This document shows positions 44,710-53,310 of a stretch of DNA of 64,000 nt, piece by piece. Where the stretch lies: contig AUYT01000001.1 in assembly GCA_000447245.1 (NCBI GenBank), forward strand, positions 1,668,001 through 1,732,000, given 5' to 3'. The stretch is from a candidate division Zixibacteria bacterium RBG-1. GTDB taxonomy: Bacteria; Zixibacteria; MSB-5A5; DSPP01; RBG-1. A model generated the notes under the pieces. It saw only the letters and a list, made by a program, of their open reading frames with translations, was not told the origin of the DNA and ran no database searches. Numbering within the stretch: position 1 is the first letter of the stretch; every line of letters starts with the position of its first letter. The position numbers were made by a program, and so were the translations under genes.

Positions 44710-45213
44710 ATGACCGAATCCAAATTTGGAAAAATTTTATCTCTGGTAATTCTAGGATTATTTTTTTTCAGTAACGATTCTTTTTCTGCTGGCGAAAAAA
44801 ACCAATCTAAAATTCTTTTCCTGCAGTTTAAAATAAAAGATAACCAAATTACTTTAGTCAAAACTACTATAAAACCAGGGCTAGCCAAGCAACCAGCTTC
44901 AGTTGCAGATAAAAACTCACTTTATTACCAACTTTTCTCTCCCAGCGGAGCTTCTCTGGGTAAGGGGTCTATGAAAGACCCTCTAATTCAGCATTTTGAA
45001 TATGAGGACCCAGACCGTCCCGGCCAAATCAAAAGAAAAGAGATTCAATTAAAAGAAACAGAATTTACTCTAAGAATTCCTTATGACCCGGATTTGCAAG
45101 AAATCGAATTTTTTAAACTGCTCTCTTCTCAATTAGACCCTCAAAAACAGCCTTCTTTACCAAAATCCTTAGGGAAAATTAAATTGCAGCTCAAAGAGGA
45201 TAATTCTAAATGA
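44710..45213 (+). CDS. Small exported protein coupled to the M64 peptidase
   Basis: A 167-residue protein with a signal peptide (about 1-27, ending DSFSA) and a predicted beta-sandwich. Its stop overlaps the M64 peptidase start by 4 bp. Residues about 60-140 (YYQLFSPSGASLGKGSM, EFTLRIPYDPDLQEIEFFKL) resemble, in style and order, the N-terminal domain that many M64 peptidases carry in the same chain, while the M64 protein here lacks it. I therefore infer a split-off N-domain acting as a partner or chaperone. This is inference from pattern only. Upstream, TTGACA at 44629 has no convincing minus-10 box. Confidence 0.7.
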   Translation: MTESKFGKILSLVILGLFFFSNDSFSAGEKNQSKILFLQFKIKDNQITLVKTTIKPGLAKQPASVADKNSLYYQLFSPSGASLGKGSMKDPLIQHFEYEDPDRPGQIKRKEIQLKETEFTLRIPYDPDLQEIEFFKLLSSQLDPQKQPSLPKSLGKIKLQLKEDNSK

Positions 45214-46604
45214 AAAATTTAAAATTGCTCTGGCTGAGCGTAGGATTGGGTGCAATTTTATTTTCTACCCCTGCTTTCCCTCAATCCATCCAGCAAATCT
45301 TAGACAATGGCCCCACTAACAAAAGAATCAATATGGTCTTTCTGTCTGAAGGTTATACCAGTACTCAATTATCTCAATATATTACCGATGCCAACAGTCT
45401 TTTGAACTATATACTCTCCGTTCAACCTATTGCGGAGTACCAGACCTATTTTAATGCCTTCGCCATATCGGTAGCTTCGGTTGACTCCGGCTCTGATCAT
45501 CCCGAAAGTGACATCTATCGTAACACCTATTTTAACAGCACCTATGATAGTTACGGGATTCAGCGTGCCTTAACTATTCCTCCTAATGACTTTGACCCGG
45601 TTTATGCCAATGGCCAAGGAAAAGTATTTGCCTTGCTCGCCAGCTTGATGCCGGAATACGATATCGTGATTCTGATTGTCAATGACCCGGAATATGGTGG
45701 CACAGGTGGGGCGGTGGCGATTACTTCTATGCACCCGGCTGCTCCCGAAATCGTGGTGCATGAAGTAGGTCATTCTTTTGGCTATCTGGGTGATGAATAT
45801 GATTATCCGGGCGGGACGAGTGCTGAGAATCCCAACACCACCCAGGAAAACCGACGGGAATTCATCAGATGGAGGACTTGGATTTTGGAGAGTACACCTA
45901 TACCAACCCCTGAAGAGTTTTCTTATGCAGATGTCGTAGGTCTTTTTGAAGGGGCAGCTTATCAGGCCAGCGGTTGGTACAGACCCAAGCTGGATTGCAA
46001 GATGCAATCCTTGTTTGTTCCATTCTGTGAGGTATGTGCCGAGGCACTGATAAAGTCAAAATATAATTTAATCAATGCCATTGACTCATTTTTTCCTCTC
46101 TCCGGCACTATTGCTCTGGTGGATACAGATTCAGTGGCCCTGGAAATTGTTCCTCTGTTGCCCACCAATCATCAATTGAGCATTGAATGGTTGATTAACA
46201 ATTCTCCTGTAGCCGGAGCAAACTCATCTATTTTTAAAGTTTATTCTTACGAATTGGGAAACGGTTCCCATCAAGTCAAAGCTCAAGTTAAAGATACTAC
46301 CTGGATGGTGCGCAATGATCCTACCAATTTTTTGAGAGATTCTAAGGTCTGGACTGTGAATGTCTCCGGTTTGTGTGCCGCTAAAGCCGGAGATGCCAAT
46401 GGGTCCGGTGGCACTCCTAATTTGACTGATATAGTTTACTTGGTCAATTATGTTTTCAAAGGAGGACCGGCTCCAAGCCCGAGTTGTCGCGGAGATGCTA
46501 ATGCTTCGGGTGGAAATGGCAATCTTACAGATGTAGTTTACTTAGTCAACTATGTTTTTAAAGGAGGTCCGGCCCCCGTAAAAATTGGGGTGTGCTGTTT
46601 ATAA
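45210..46604 (+). CDS. Secreted M64 (IgA-peptidase-like) metallopeptidase with dockerin tail
   Basis: A 464-residue exported zinc peptidase. The signal peptide is 1-25. The M64 domain opens NKRINMVFLSEGYT and contains the zinc motif HEVGHSFGYLGDEYDYPGG (His184, Glu185, His188, then Asp/Glu 195-196). A short beta domain (about 290-385) follows, then two dockerin-like repeats (GDANGSGGTPNLTDIVYLVN and GDANASGGNGNLTDVVYLVN), ending VCCL. The two repeats are near-identical to those of the subtilase 600 bp upstream. Extracellular proteolysis is the likely role. Confidence 0.92.
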   Translation: MKNLKLLWLSVGLGAILFSTPAFPQSIQQILDNGPTNKRINMVFLSEGYTSTQLSQYITDANSLLNYILSVQPIAEYQTYFNAFAISVASVDSGSDHPESDIYRNTYFNSTYDSYGIQRALTIPPNDFDPVYANGQGKVFALLASLMPEYDIVILIVNDPEYGGTGGAVAITSMHPAAPEIVVHEVGHSFGYLGDEYDYPGGTSAENPNTTQENRREFIRWRTWILESTPIPTPEEFSYADVVGLFEGAAYQASGWYRPKLDCKMQSLFVPFCEVCAEALIKSKYNLINAIDSFFPLSGTIALVDTDSVALEIVPLLPTNHQLSIEWLINNSPVAGANSSIFKVYSYELGNGSHQVKAQVKDTTWMVRNDPTNFLRDSKVWTVNVSGLCAAKAGDANGSGGTPNLTDIVYLVNYVFKGGPAPSPSCRGDANASGGNGNLTDVVYLVNYVFKGGPAPVKIGVCCL

Positions 46605-46634
46605 GTTTAGAAATTTTGTTCTTTGGATGGTGAG

Positions 46635-46706
46635 AGGCGAGGAAATGATCCTCGCCTACGATTTACTCGACAGTTTTCCCGTAGGTCGGGATCTATTCCC
46701 GACCTA
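46635..46706. repeat. Outward-facing pair of fixed-geometry hairpin repeats
   Basis: The first hairpin has arms AGGCGAGGA/TCCTCGCCT with loop AATGA (46635-46657), followed by ACG. The second is preceded by CCG and has arms TAGGTCGGGA/TCCCGACCTA with loop TCTAT (46682-46706). The CCTACG and CGTAGG flanks face each other, so the units point away from each other, the reverse of the pair at 20903. The second hairpin overlaps the stop codon of the MBL-fold gene. Confidence 0.8.
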
Positions 46707-47357
46707 TTTATACTCCAAAACAAAAATCGTAGTTTCCTCAGGCAGTTTCTCTTTATTTAAAGTAAGAGTATTTTTTCCCACTTTCTGAACATTCTTTTTC
46801 CCCTGCAAAAAAACATCAACTTTATCAATCGGAAAATCATCCCCCATAAAGGGCTGTTTATAATGCATCGGAATCACCACTTTAGGTTTTAATTTTTCAA
46901 TGTTTTGCGTAGCCACTTTGGAATCGATGGTATAGAAACCGCCCACCGGAATCATCACCACATCCACAGCACCAATCTCTTTTAAATTTTGTTCAGTCAA
47001 AAGATGCCCCAAATCCCCGCAGTGGGCAAATCTAATCCCCTCCATCTCCCACACAAAAACCGTGTTTTCACCCCGGCCGGATTTACCCTGCTGGTCATCG
47101 TGATAAGTTTTCACTCCCGTAAAATCTATTCCTTTGGCTGATTTCTTGCCGTAACCGGTAATTTGAACCGGATTTCCTTTGACCGCTGAAGCATTATTGT
47201 GGTCAAGATGTCCGTGAGACATTAAGAGAATGTCAGCCGAAACATCCGGCATCGGATAACCCACAGAGCTGTCAAAGGGGTCCAGGGCTATTTTTACTTT
47301 ATTATTGCTTATCAAAAAGTGGGCGTGTCCCAACCATTTTATGGTCACTTCCGACAT
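46704..47357 (-). CDS. MBL-fold metal-dependent hydrolase (UPF0173 type)
   Basis: A 217-residue metallo-beta-lactamase-fold hydrolase. It begins MSEVTIKWLGHAHFLI, has the metal motif SHGHLDHN, then the later CGDLGH and IPMHY ligands, typical of UPF0173/UlaG-like proteins. The start at ATG 47357 has an AAAGGGGAGA ribosome site; the open frame extends 12 codons further without one. Substrate unknown. Its stop codon lies within a hairpin repeat. Confidence 0.9.
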   Translation of the reverse strand: MSEVTIKWLGHAHFLISNNKVKIALDPFDSSVGYPMPDVSADILLMSHGHLDHNNASAVKGNPVQITGYGKKSAKGIDFTGVKTYHDDQQGKSGRGENTVFVWEMEGIRFAHCGDLGHLLTEQNLKEIGAVDVVMIPVGGFYTIDSKVATQNIEKLKPKVVIPMHYKQPFMGDDFPIDKVDVFLQGKKNVQKVGKNTLTLNKEKLPEETTIFVLEYK

Positions 47358-47440
47358 TTTTCTCCCCTTTAATCTGAATTTCTTATTTGGCACCTTGGTT
47401 TACAAAAGAAGAATAAAAAAACCATTTTAGAGAAATTAAT

Positions 47441-48403
47441 TTACTTCTTTTCCTTCTTCGGCTCCCAACTTAATAATGTCTCAATATGAGCTTCGACCGA
47501 ACCGGACAGAGATTTCAGGTTATAACCCCCCTCTAATACTGAGACCACCCTTCCCTGACAGGAGTCTTCTGCCAATTTCATCACCACTTCGGTCATCGTC
47601 TGAAATCCTTTTTCAGTCAGATTGATTTGAGCCAGCCCGTCGTCTTTATGCCCGTCGAATCCGGCTGAAATCAAGATAAAATCCGGCTTAAATCTTTTGG
47701 CTTCCGGGTAAAAAATGTTTTCAAACATCTCAGTGTATTCGGTATCCCCGCTTCCCGGCGCCATGGGAATATTTAAAGTATACCCTTTCCCTTCACCTTT
47801 GCCCTCTTCCTCTTCACTGCCGCTTCCCGGATAAAAGGGGAACTGATGCACGCTGAAATAATAGACCGTGGGGTCGGAGTAGAATATATTCTGGGTTCCG
47901 TTTCCGTGATGAACGTCCCAGTCCACGATTAAAATTTTCTTTAATTTATGAAATTTCTGTAAATAGCGGGCCGCCACGGCTACGTTATTAAACAGACAAA
48001 AACCCATGGCTTTATCTTTTTCCGCATGATGTCCGGGAGGACGCACCGCACAGAAGGCGTTGTCGACTTTTTTCTTCATAACCGCGTCACAGGCCGCTAA
48101 AACCCCGCTGACTGCTTTGAGGGCGATGTCAAAAGATTCTTCGCTGACCACCGTATCCGCATCCAGAAGTCGGGGGCCTTCCTGACAGATTTTTTTCACA
48201 AAATCGATATAATTCCTGTCATGCACTTTTTCCACCCATTCTAAGGCAGAATGGGAGGCCTCAATTTTTGCCAATTTTTCCAAAAGACCGGATTTCTCCA
48301 GACCGGACATAATGGCTTTCAACCTATCCGGCTTTTCCGGATGGTCTTTGCCGGTCAGATGTTTTAGATAATCGGGATGAAAAACCAAACCGGTCTTAGG
48401 CAT
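47441..48403 (-). CDS. Histone-deacetylase-family amidohydrolase
   Basis: A 320-residue zinc deacetylase of the HDAC/acetoin-utilisation/acetylpolyamine amidohydrolase superfamily. Motifs in order: RPPGHHAEKDKAMGFCLFNNVAVAARYL, VDWDVHHGNGTQ, SVHQFPFYPGSG, ISAGFDGHKDDGLA and VLEGGYN. The catalytic His pair and the Asp/His zinc ligands are intact. In bacteria such enzymes act on acetyl-lysine, acetylpolyamines or similar; the substrate here is unknown. It overlaps the upstream gate-protein gene by 8 bp, so it is co-translated with a putative transporter pair. Confidence 0.93.
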   Translation of the reverse strand: MPKTGLVFHPDYLKHLTGKDHPEKPDRLKAIMSGLEKSGLLEKLAKIEASHSALEWVEKVHDRNYIDFVKKICQEGPRLLDADTVVSEESFDIALKAVSGVLAACDAVMKKKVDNAFCAVRPPGHHAEKDKAMGFCLFNNVAVAARYLQKFHKLKKILIVDWDVHHGNGTQNIFYSDPTVYYFSVHQFPFYPGSGSEEEEGKGEGKGYTLNIPMAPGSGDTEYTEMFENIFYPEAKRFKPDFILISAGFDGHKDDGLAQINLTEKGFQTMTEVVMKLAEDSCQGRVVSVLEGGYNLKSLSGSVEAHIETLLSWEPKKEKK

Positions 48404-48869
48404 ATTCTTTCAGGTTCCAAAAATTGAATTTATTGATTAAAAGAGAAAATATATAGGTACAAAGTACCGCTAACAAAAACCGAGTTGTAAGAAAATAGAG
48501 AGCATTGGCACCCACCGCCATAAAAAGTAAAGTATCTTCTATTATAGCATGACACAGAGCCAAAAAGCAAACCACCAGAAAAATCTGTTTTTTGGCGATT
48601 AGCCCGGTTTTGGCTTCGGTTATCAAAATTCCGCCTCCGTAAGAAATCCCCACAAATAAACCTGCCAAAAGCGGAAGCAGAGATTCTTTTTCTAAGCCGA
48701 TTTTTTGAGTATGCGGCAACATTTTATTAGCCAACCAGTCAAAAAAACCGGCCGCTTTGGCCAACTCCATAATTATCATCAGCGGAACAATGATCACAAA
48801 CACTATTCCCAACAGTTTGAAACCTCCCTTAGCTTGGGCCTCCAACATCGCTGTCCAGTCCATATTCAT
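48396..48869 (-). CDS. Gate-domain membrane protein, SpmB-like
   Basis: A 157-residue inner-membrane protein of the nucleoside-recognition (Gate) family. Hydrophobic segments lie at about 15-38, 60-82, 90-115 and 125-145. The conserved gate part includes LLPLLAGLFVGISYGGGILITEAKTGLI, and the following CFLALCHAIIEDTLLF fits SpmB-like partners. Such proteins occur in pairs and are proposed transporters. It overlaps its partner by 4 bp and the deacetylase by 8 bp. Confidence 0.8.
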   Translation of the reverse strand: MNMDWTAMLEAQAKGGFKLLGIVFVIIVPLMIIMELAKAAGFFDWLANKMLPHTQKIGLEKESLLPLLAGLFVGISYGGGILITEAKTGLIAKKQIFLVVCFLALCHAIIEDTLLFMAVGANALYFLTTRFLLAVLCTYIFSLLINKFNFWNLKEYA

Positions 48870-49306
48870 CCTATGAGCACTTCTTTCATTATAATACCTA
48901 AAACCAAAGATGTCAAAACCCTTAACAAAAAAACCGTGATAAATTTAGATTTCATTTGTTGTACGATGGTAATCTCCATAGGCAAAGAGTGGGATATACC
49001 CAACATTACTGCCATAATGGTGGCTTGAGCACCGCTCAGTTTGATGGAACCCATCACTGCCAAAGCCGCATAAAGATTGACCGTGTTTCCCATCACTAGG
49101 GCTAAAGCCGCGTCTCCCGGCAGACCAAAAATTTTCATAAACGGCTTAAAAAAATCTGCCACGGCCGGTAAAACGGGTGTAAATTTGAGAAACGTGACGA
49201 TGGCAAAGACCGGAATCATTATTTTCGTCAAGGCAACAAAGGTAGCCACTCCTTTATTTAAACCAATTTTAGCAGTATTTGTAAAATTAAATGAAGCCAT
49301 GACCAT
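48866..49306 (-). CDS. Gate-domain membrane protein, SpmA-like
   Basis: A 146-residue inner-membrane protein, the partner of the gene after it. It has four hydrophobic segments, the Gate-type LPGDAALALVMGNTVNLYAALAVMG and then MLGISHSLPMEITIVQQM. SpmA/SpmB-like pairs are known in sporulation, but close relatives occur widely in non-spore-formers, so spore function is not implied. The start may be the ATG at 49306 or 49300. It lies 18 bp after argS. Confidence 0.78.
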   Translation of the reverse strand: MVMASFNFTNTAKIGLNKGVATFVALTKIMIPVFAIVTFLKFTPVLPAVADFFKPFMKIFGLPGDAALALVMGNTVNLYAALAVMGSIKLSGAQATIMAVMLGISHSLPMEITIVQQMKSKFITVFLLRVLTSLVLGIIMKEVLIG

Positions 49307-49324
49307 ATCTTTGATATAATTGAC

Positions 49325-51022
49325 TCACATTTGCTCGGGAGCTTTCAGCCCCAATAATCTCAAACCCTCTTTTAAAACTACTTGAGCAGATTTAACCAAA
49401 AGCATTTTGGCTCTGGTTTTCTCTTCTTCTTCGGTAATAATTTTGATATTCTGATAGTAAGTATTGAAAGTCGAAGCCAGTCTGACTAAGTAATTGGACA
49501 GAACTGCCGGTTCATAACCGTCAAGAGCTCTTTGAATGGTTCTGGGAAAATCCTCCAAAATTTTAATCAGAGAGATTTCTTCTTTTCCTTTCAGGAGAGA
49601 GAAATCTGCTCTATCCTCAATCTTTTTTTCATATTTTTTCTGCAAACTGCATAAACGCGCGTGGGTATATTGCAGATAGGGACCGGTTTCCCCTTCAAAA
49701 TTTAAAACCTCCTCCCACACAAAATCAAAATCTTTATTTCTGCGGCGGGCCAGATAGGCAAAAACCACGGCCCCGATTCCCACCTCTTCTGCCACTCCCT
49801 TTTTATTTTCCAATTCCGGATTTTTTTCTTCAATTATTTGTCCGGCTAAATTTATGGACTTATCCAGAACATCTTCCAATAAAATTATATTTCCTTTGCG
49901 GGAGGACAAAATCTCCTCTTCGAATTTCACCCAGCCAAAATCCACGTGAATGCAGTTATCAGCCCAATTATATCCCATCAATTTTACAACTGTAAATACC
50001 TGCTGAAAATGTAGTCGTTGGCTGTTCCCTACCACATACAAGTTTTTATAAAAATTGTAAGTCTTGTACCGGTAAATTGCCGCAGTAATATCTCGAGTGG
50101 CATACAAAGTTGATTCATCTTTTTTCTTTATCAGGCAGGGAGGTAAATTAAACTGGTCTAAATTGACTACCAAAGCATCCTGACTAATCTGGGTTAATTT
50201 TTTCTCTTGCAATTCTTGGACAGTCTGCTCAATCATGTTTTCATAAAAACTTTCCCCGGCATAAGCCTCAAATTCTATCTCTAAAATTTTGTAAATTCTT
50301 TTAAACTCATCCAGACTGATTTTTCTGAATTTTTCCCATAGTTCTCTATTTTCTTTGTCACCTTTTTCTAACTTTTGAAACTCCAGGCGGGCCTCTTCTT
50401 CTAAAGCCGGATTCTTCTCCGCTTCTTCGTGGAATTTGGTGTATAGATTGTAAAGTTCGGTTACCGAATCCTGTTTTAGAATCTCTTTTCCCCATTTTTT
50501 ATAAGCCACCACAAGCTTTCCAAACTGGGTGCCCCAGTCCCCCAAATGGTTTATTCCCACAACGGAGTAACTTAATTTTTCAAACAACAGTTTCAGCGAA
50601 TGACCGATTACGGTAGAGCGCAGATGCCCGATACCGAAGGGCTTGGCAATATTAGGCGAGGAGTAATCAATGGGAATTGTTTTACCTTTTCCGATTGCAT
50701 CCGAACCGTAATTTGAATCTTGTTTTAAAATCTGTCCCAGAACCAATTCTGCTAATTTGACCTTATCCACGAAGAAGTTTATATAACCACCTACAGATTT
50801 AATTTCTGAAAAAAGATTTCCAGTTTTTATTTGGGAGGCCAGCTCGGCGGCAATTTTATCCGGAGCTTTTTTAAATTTTTTGGCTAAACTAAAACAGGGA
50901 AAAGCATAATCACCCAATTTTTCATCCGGAGGGATTTCCAGCAGTTGTTCCACTTGCTGGGGAGGTAAATCGGTTTTCCGGGAGACGACTTTTACAATTT
51001 CTTGAACAAAAGGATTATTCAT
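49325..51022 (-). CDS. argS: Arginyl-tRNA synthetase
   Basis: Charges tRNA-Arg. The 565-residue class I enzyme has the N-terminal tRNA-binding domain (about 1-110), the HIGH-type signature SSPNIAKPFGIGHLRSTVIG, the KMSKS-equivalent LSSRKGN in the middle, and the anticodon-binding DALR domain ending GLRLLGLKAPEQM. I place the start at ATG 51022; a TTG two codons upstream is possible. It follows dapF by about 65 bp and probably shares its transcript. Confidence 0.97.
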   Translation of the reverse strand: MNNPFVQEIVKVVSRKTDLPPQQVEQLLEIPPDEKLGDYAFPCFSLAKKFKKAPDKIAAELASQIKTGNLFSEIKSVGGYINFFVDKVKLAELVLGQILKQDSNYGSDAIGKGKTIPIDYSSPNIAKPFGIGHLRSTVIGHSLKLLFEKLSYSVVGINHLGDWGTQFGKLVVAYKKWGKEILKQDSVTELYNLYTKFHEEAEKNPALEEEARLEFQKLEKGDKENRELWEKFRKISLDEFKRIYKILEIEFEAYAGESFYENMIEQTVQELQEKKLTQISQDALVVNLDQFNLPPCLIKKKDESTLYATRDITAAIYRYKTYNFYKNLYVVGNSQRLHFQQVFTVVKLMGYNWADNCIHVDFGWVKFEEEILSSRKGNIILLEDVLDKSINLAGQIIEEKNPELENKKGVAEEVGIGAVVFAYLARRRNKDFDFVWEEVLNFEGETGPYLQYTHARLCSLQKKYEKKIEDRADFSLLKGKEEISLIKILEDFPRTIQRALDGYEPAVLSNYLVRLASTFNTYYQNIKIITEEEEKTRAKMLLVKSAQVVLKEGLRLLGLKAPEQM

Positions 51023-51087
51023 AGCCAATAAAGTTATTTACGTTGAATATTTTGTTAATGCCGAAAGAAAGATAATTGAAAATCTTT

Positions 51088-51894
51088 TCATTCGTAGTAT
51101 AAAATTCCTTCGAAAGCTTTTTCGGTTGGTCCTATTAAGAAAAGATGCTTATTTTTCAAATCCCATTTTACCTCCAAAGAACCATGCTTAAAAATCGCTT
51201 CGATCTGGGGTTTCAATTTTTTATCCAGATAACCGGTAATAAGAGCCGCTGTAGTTCCGGTTCCACAGGCGATGGTCACCCCGCAACCCCTTTCCCAGGT
51301 TTTCTGTTCAAATTTACCCGGATTTAATATTTTCACAAATTCCACATTAGTTCTCTTGGGGAAGACCCTATGGGTCTCAATTAGACTTCCGATTTCAGTC
51401 CAGTTTTCGGGAAACTCTCTGACAAAAACAATAGCATGCGGATGCTCTCCCAAGGTGACGTGATCAATTTTCCAGTTTTTATTTTTCAATTTCAAATCCA
51501 ATTTTCTAACCTTGTATTTAATTTTTCCCAAATCGGCTTTGACCCAAAATGTTTTTGGGTCCACAATTTCCGTCTCAATAATTCCGGCTTTGGTTTCAAT
51601 TTTCTGCTTTTTATTTTTGGATAATCCGTTTTCATAAATATATCTGGCAGCGCAACGGACCCCGTTCCCGCACATCTCTCCTTCGGTTCCATCTACGTTG
51701 AAAACCCGCATCCGGAAAAGATACTTCTGGCCTTGGGTGATGACTATCAAACCATCTGAACCGATACCTAAATGCCGGTAACTGACCCTTCGGGCTAAAC
51801 GGTTTAAATTTACTTTTTTCATGCCGGGGCTGAAAGTGTCAATAAAGACATAATCATTCCCCAGCCCATGCAATTTGGAAAATTTTATCTGCAT
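51088..51894 (-). CDS. dapF: Diaminopimelate epimerase
   Basis: Converts LL- to meso-diaminopimelate for lysine and peptidoglycan. The 268-residue protein has the pseudo-symmetric pair of catalytic cysteines: C75 in NVDGTEGEMCGNGVRCAARY, and the one in TIACGTGTTAA near residue 217. It begins FSKLHGLGNDYVFID. The Glu of the second half-site (ERGCGVT) is shifted relative to the usual ERGVGET, a small deviation. It has its own likely promoter, divergent from the polysaccharide cluster. Confidence 0.97.
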   Translation of the reverse strand: MQIKFSKLHGLGNDYVFIDTFSPGMKKVNLNRLARRVSYRHLGIGSDGLIVITQGQKYLFRMRVFNVDGTEGEMCGNGVRCAARYIYENGLSKNKKQKIETKAGIIETEIVDPKTFWVKADLGKIKYKVRKLDLKLKNKNWKIDHVTLGEHPHAIVFVREFPENWTEIGSLIETHRVFPKRTNVEFVKILNPGKFEQKTWERGCGVTIACGTGTTAALITGYLDKKLKPQIEAIFKHGSLEVKWDLKNKHLFLIGPTEKAFEGILYYE

Positions 51895-51906
51895 AAACTT
51901 TTTTTA

Positions 51907-51935
51907 AATCTAATTAAAATCACAGCTTTTGGCAA
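51907..51935 (-). promoter_or_regulatory. Possible promoter of dapF-argS
   Basis: TTGCCA (51930-51935), 17 bp and TAGATT (51907-51912) on the minus strand, close to the dapF ATG. Both boxes are imperfect. Confidence 0.4.
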
Positions 51936-51972
51936 ATCCTTTTGAACTGGCTGCAATTTGCTGTCATTTCAC

Positions 51973-52000
51973 TTGACACCTGTCTCAAATCTCTTATAAT
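51973..52000 (+). promoter_or_regulatory. Perfect consensus promoter of the polysaccharide cluster
   Basis: TTGACA (51973-51978), 16 bp and TATAAT (51995-52000): all 12 consensus bases match. It stands about 35 bp before the chain-length gene, at the head of at least eight co-directional genes. Confidence 0.88.
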
Positions 52001-52036
52001 ATTAAACTAATTGATGCCGATTAAATAAATGAGGGT

Positions 52037-53278
52037 ATGGATAACCAAGCTTTTGATCTAAATTCCAATTCTGATAATTACACAGATGGCTCCCCCACCA
52101 GGGAAAAGTCCAACTTTTTGAGTTATCTTTTAGTAATTGCCAGGAATCAAAAGTTCATTATCGGTTCTTTTTTTGTGGTGACCTTTACGGTTGCCATCCT
52201 TTCCTTGTTTCTGCCCAACTGGTACACCGCCAAAACCACCATTCTACCGCCGGAAAAAGAAGGCTTCTTGGTGGGTGTCTCGGGAAGCGGCGGGCTCTCT
52301 TCTATAATGGGGGATTTGGCTTTACCTTTAATGGCTACCCCTTCGGATGTATTGGCTTCCATTTTAAATAGCAGAAGAGTGGCCCAGGCGGTCATTGATA
52401 CCGAGGATTTGCAGGGATATTACGGCCTTAAAACCAAAGAAAAAGCATTGAAAGAAGTCTGGTCACATCTAAAAGTCTGGGTAGGAGAAGAAGGGATTGT
52501 GAATTTAACTTATGAAGATAAAAACCGGGACAGAGCCGCCAGCATTGCCAACAGTTTTATTGAAAAACTGGATGAAGTTAATCGCCAGACCCAAATTTCC
52601 AAAGCCAAAAATAAGAGAGTCTTTTTAGAGGAAAGATTGGTCCAGACCGAGGAACTGTTAAGAGAAGCAGAAGTGAATCTGAAAAAATTCAAAGAATCCA
52701 AAAAAGTGGCTTCTCTGGACGAACAAACCAAATCCACGATTGAATCGGCGGCTGACTTAAAAGCTAACTTAGATTCTATTGAAGTTGAACTTTACGTAGC
52801 CACCAAGACCTCGCCGGCCTCTCCCTTTACCCTGGAACTGAGATTGAGAAGAGAAGAGCTGACCAGAAAGCTGAAGCAGACCGATTCCACTTTAGTTCAG
52901 ATGGCTTCCATGAGTCTTGATTTCACTCTTTTGTACCGGGATGTGGCCATGCACAATAGGGTTTTTGATTTGTTGACCCAGGAATTGGAAAGAGCCAAAA
53001 TCGAGGAAGCCAAGGACACCCCTTCTCTGCAGATATTGGACCAGGGTGTGCCGCCCGAAAAAAAATCCCGGCCTAAGCGAACTTATGTGGTAGTTTTTGC
53101 CGGATTTTTGACCCTGCTCTCCAGTATCTTCTGGGTCTTTTTGAAGGAATATATCTCCAATTTCAAACGGCAAAATCCCCAGGAATTCAACAAACTGCAG
53201 ACTGTATACAGAGGGGTTTCTGGTGACATAACTCAATTCCGCCGGTCATTATTGAAATTTAAGAAGACCAAAGTTTAA
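52037..53278 (+). CDS. Polysaccharide chain-length determinant (Wzz family)
   Basis: A 413-residue polysaccharide co-polymerase that sets glycan chain length in the inner membrane. It has two membrane helices, at about 36-58 (KFIIGSFFVVTFTVAILSLFLP) and about 350-372. Between them lies a periplasmic region with the Wzz start TAKTTILPPEK and long coiled-coil helices (about 175-290). It lacks the tyrosine-kinase domain of Wzc. It is first gene of the cluster after a perfect promoter, followed 32 bp later by the oxidoreductase gene. Confidence 0.88.
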   Translation: MDNQAFDLNSNSDNYTDGSPTREKSNFLSYLLVIARNQKFIIGSFFVVTFTVAILSLFLPNWYTAKTTILPPEKEGFLVGVSGSGGLSSIMGDLALPLMATPSDVLASILNSRRVAQAVIDTEDLQGYYGLKTKEKALKEVWSHLKVWVGEEGIVNLTYEDKNRDRAASIANSFIEKLDEVNRQTQISKAKNKRVFLEERLVQTEELLREAEVNLKKFKESKKVASLDEQTKSTIESAADLKANLDSIEVELYVATKTSPASPFTLELRLRREELTRKLKQTDSTLVQMASMSLDFTLLYRDVAMHNRVFDLLTQELERAKIEEAKDTPSLQILDQGVPPEKKSRPKRTYVVVFAGFLTLLSSIFWVFLKEYISNFKRQNPQEFNKLQTVYRGVSGDITQFRRSLLKFKKTKV

Positions 53279-53310
53279 AAATCCCTCTGACCGCCGAAAT
53301 TAATTAAGAA

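Noticed and set aside
48396-49306. Sporulation genes spmA/spmB as evidence of a spore former
   Set aside because: The Gate-domain pair is widespread outside spore formers, and the outer-membrane genes argue against it.
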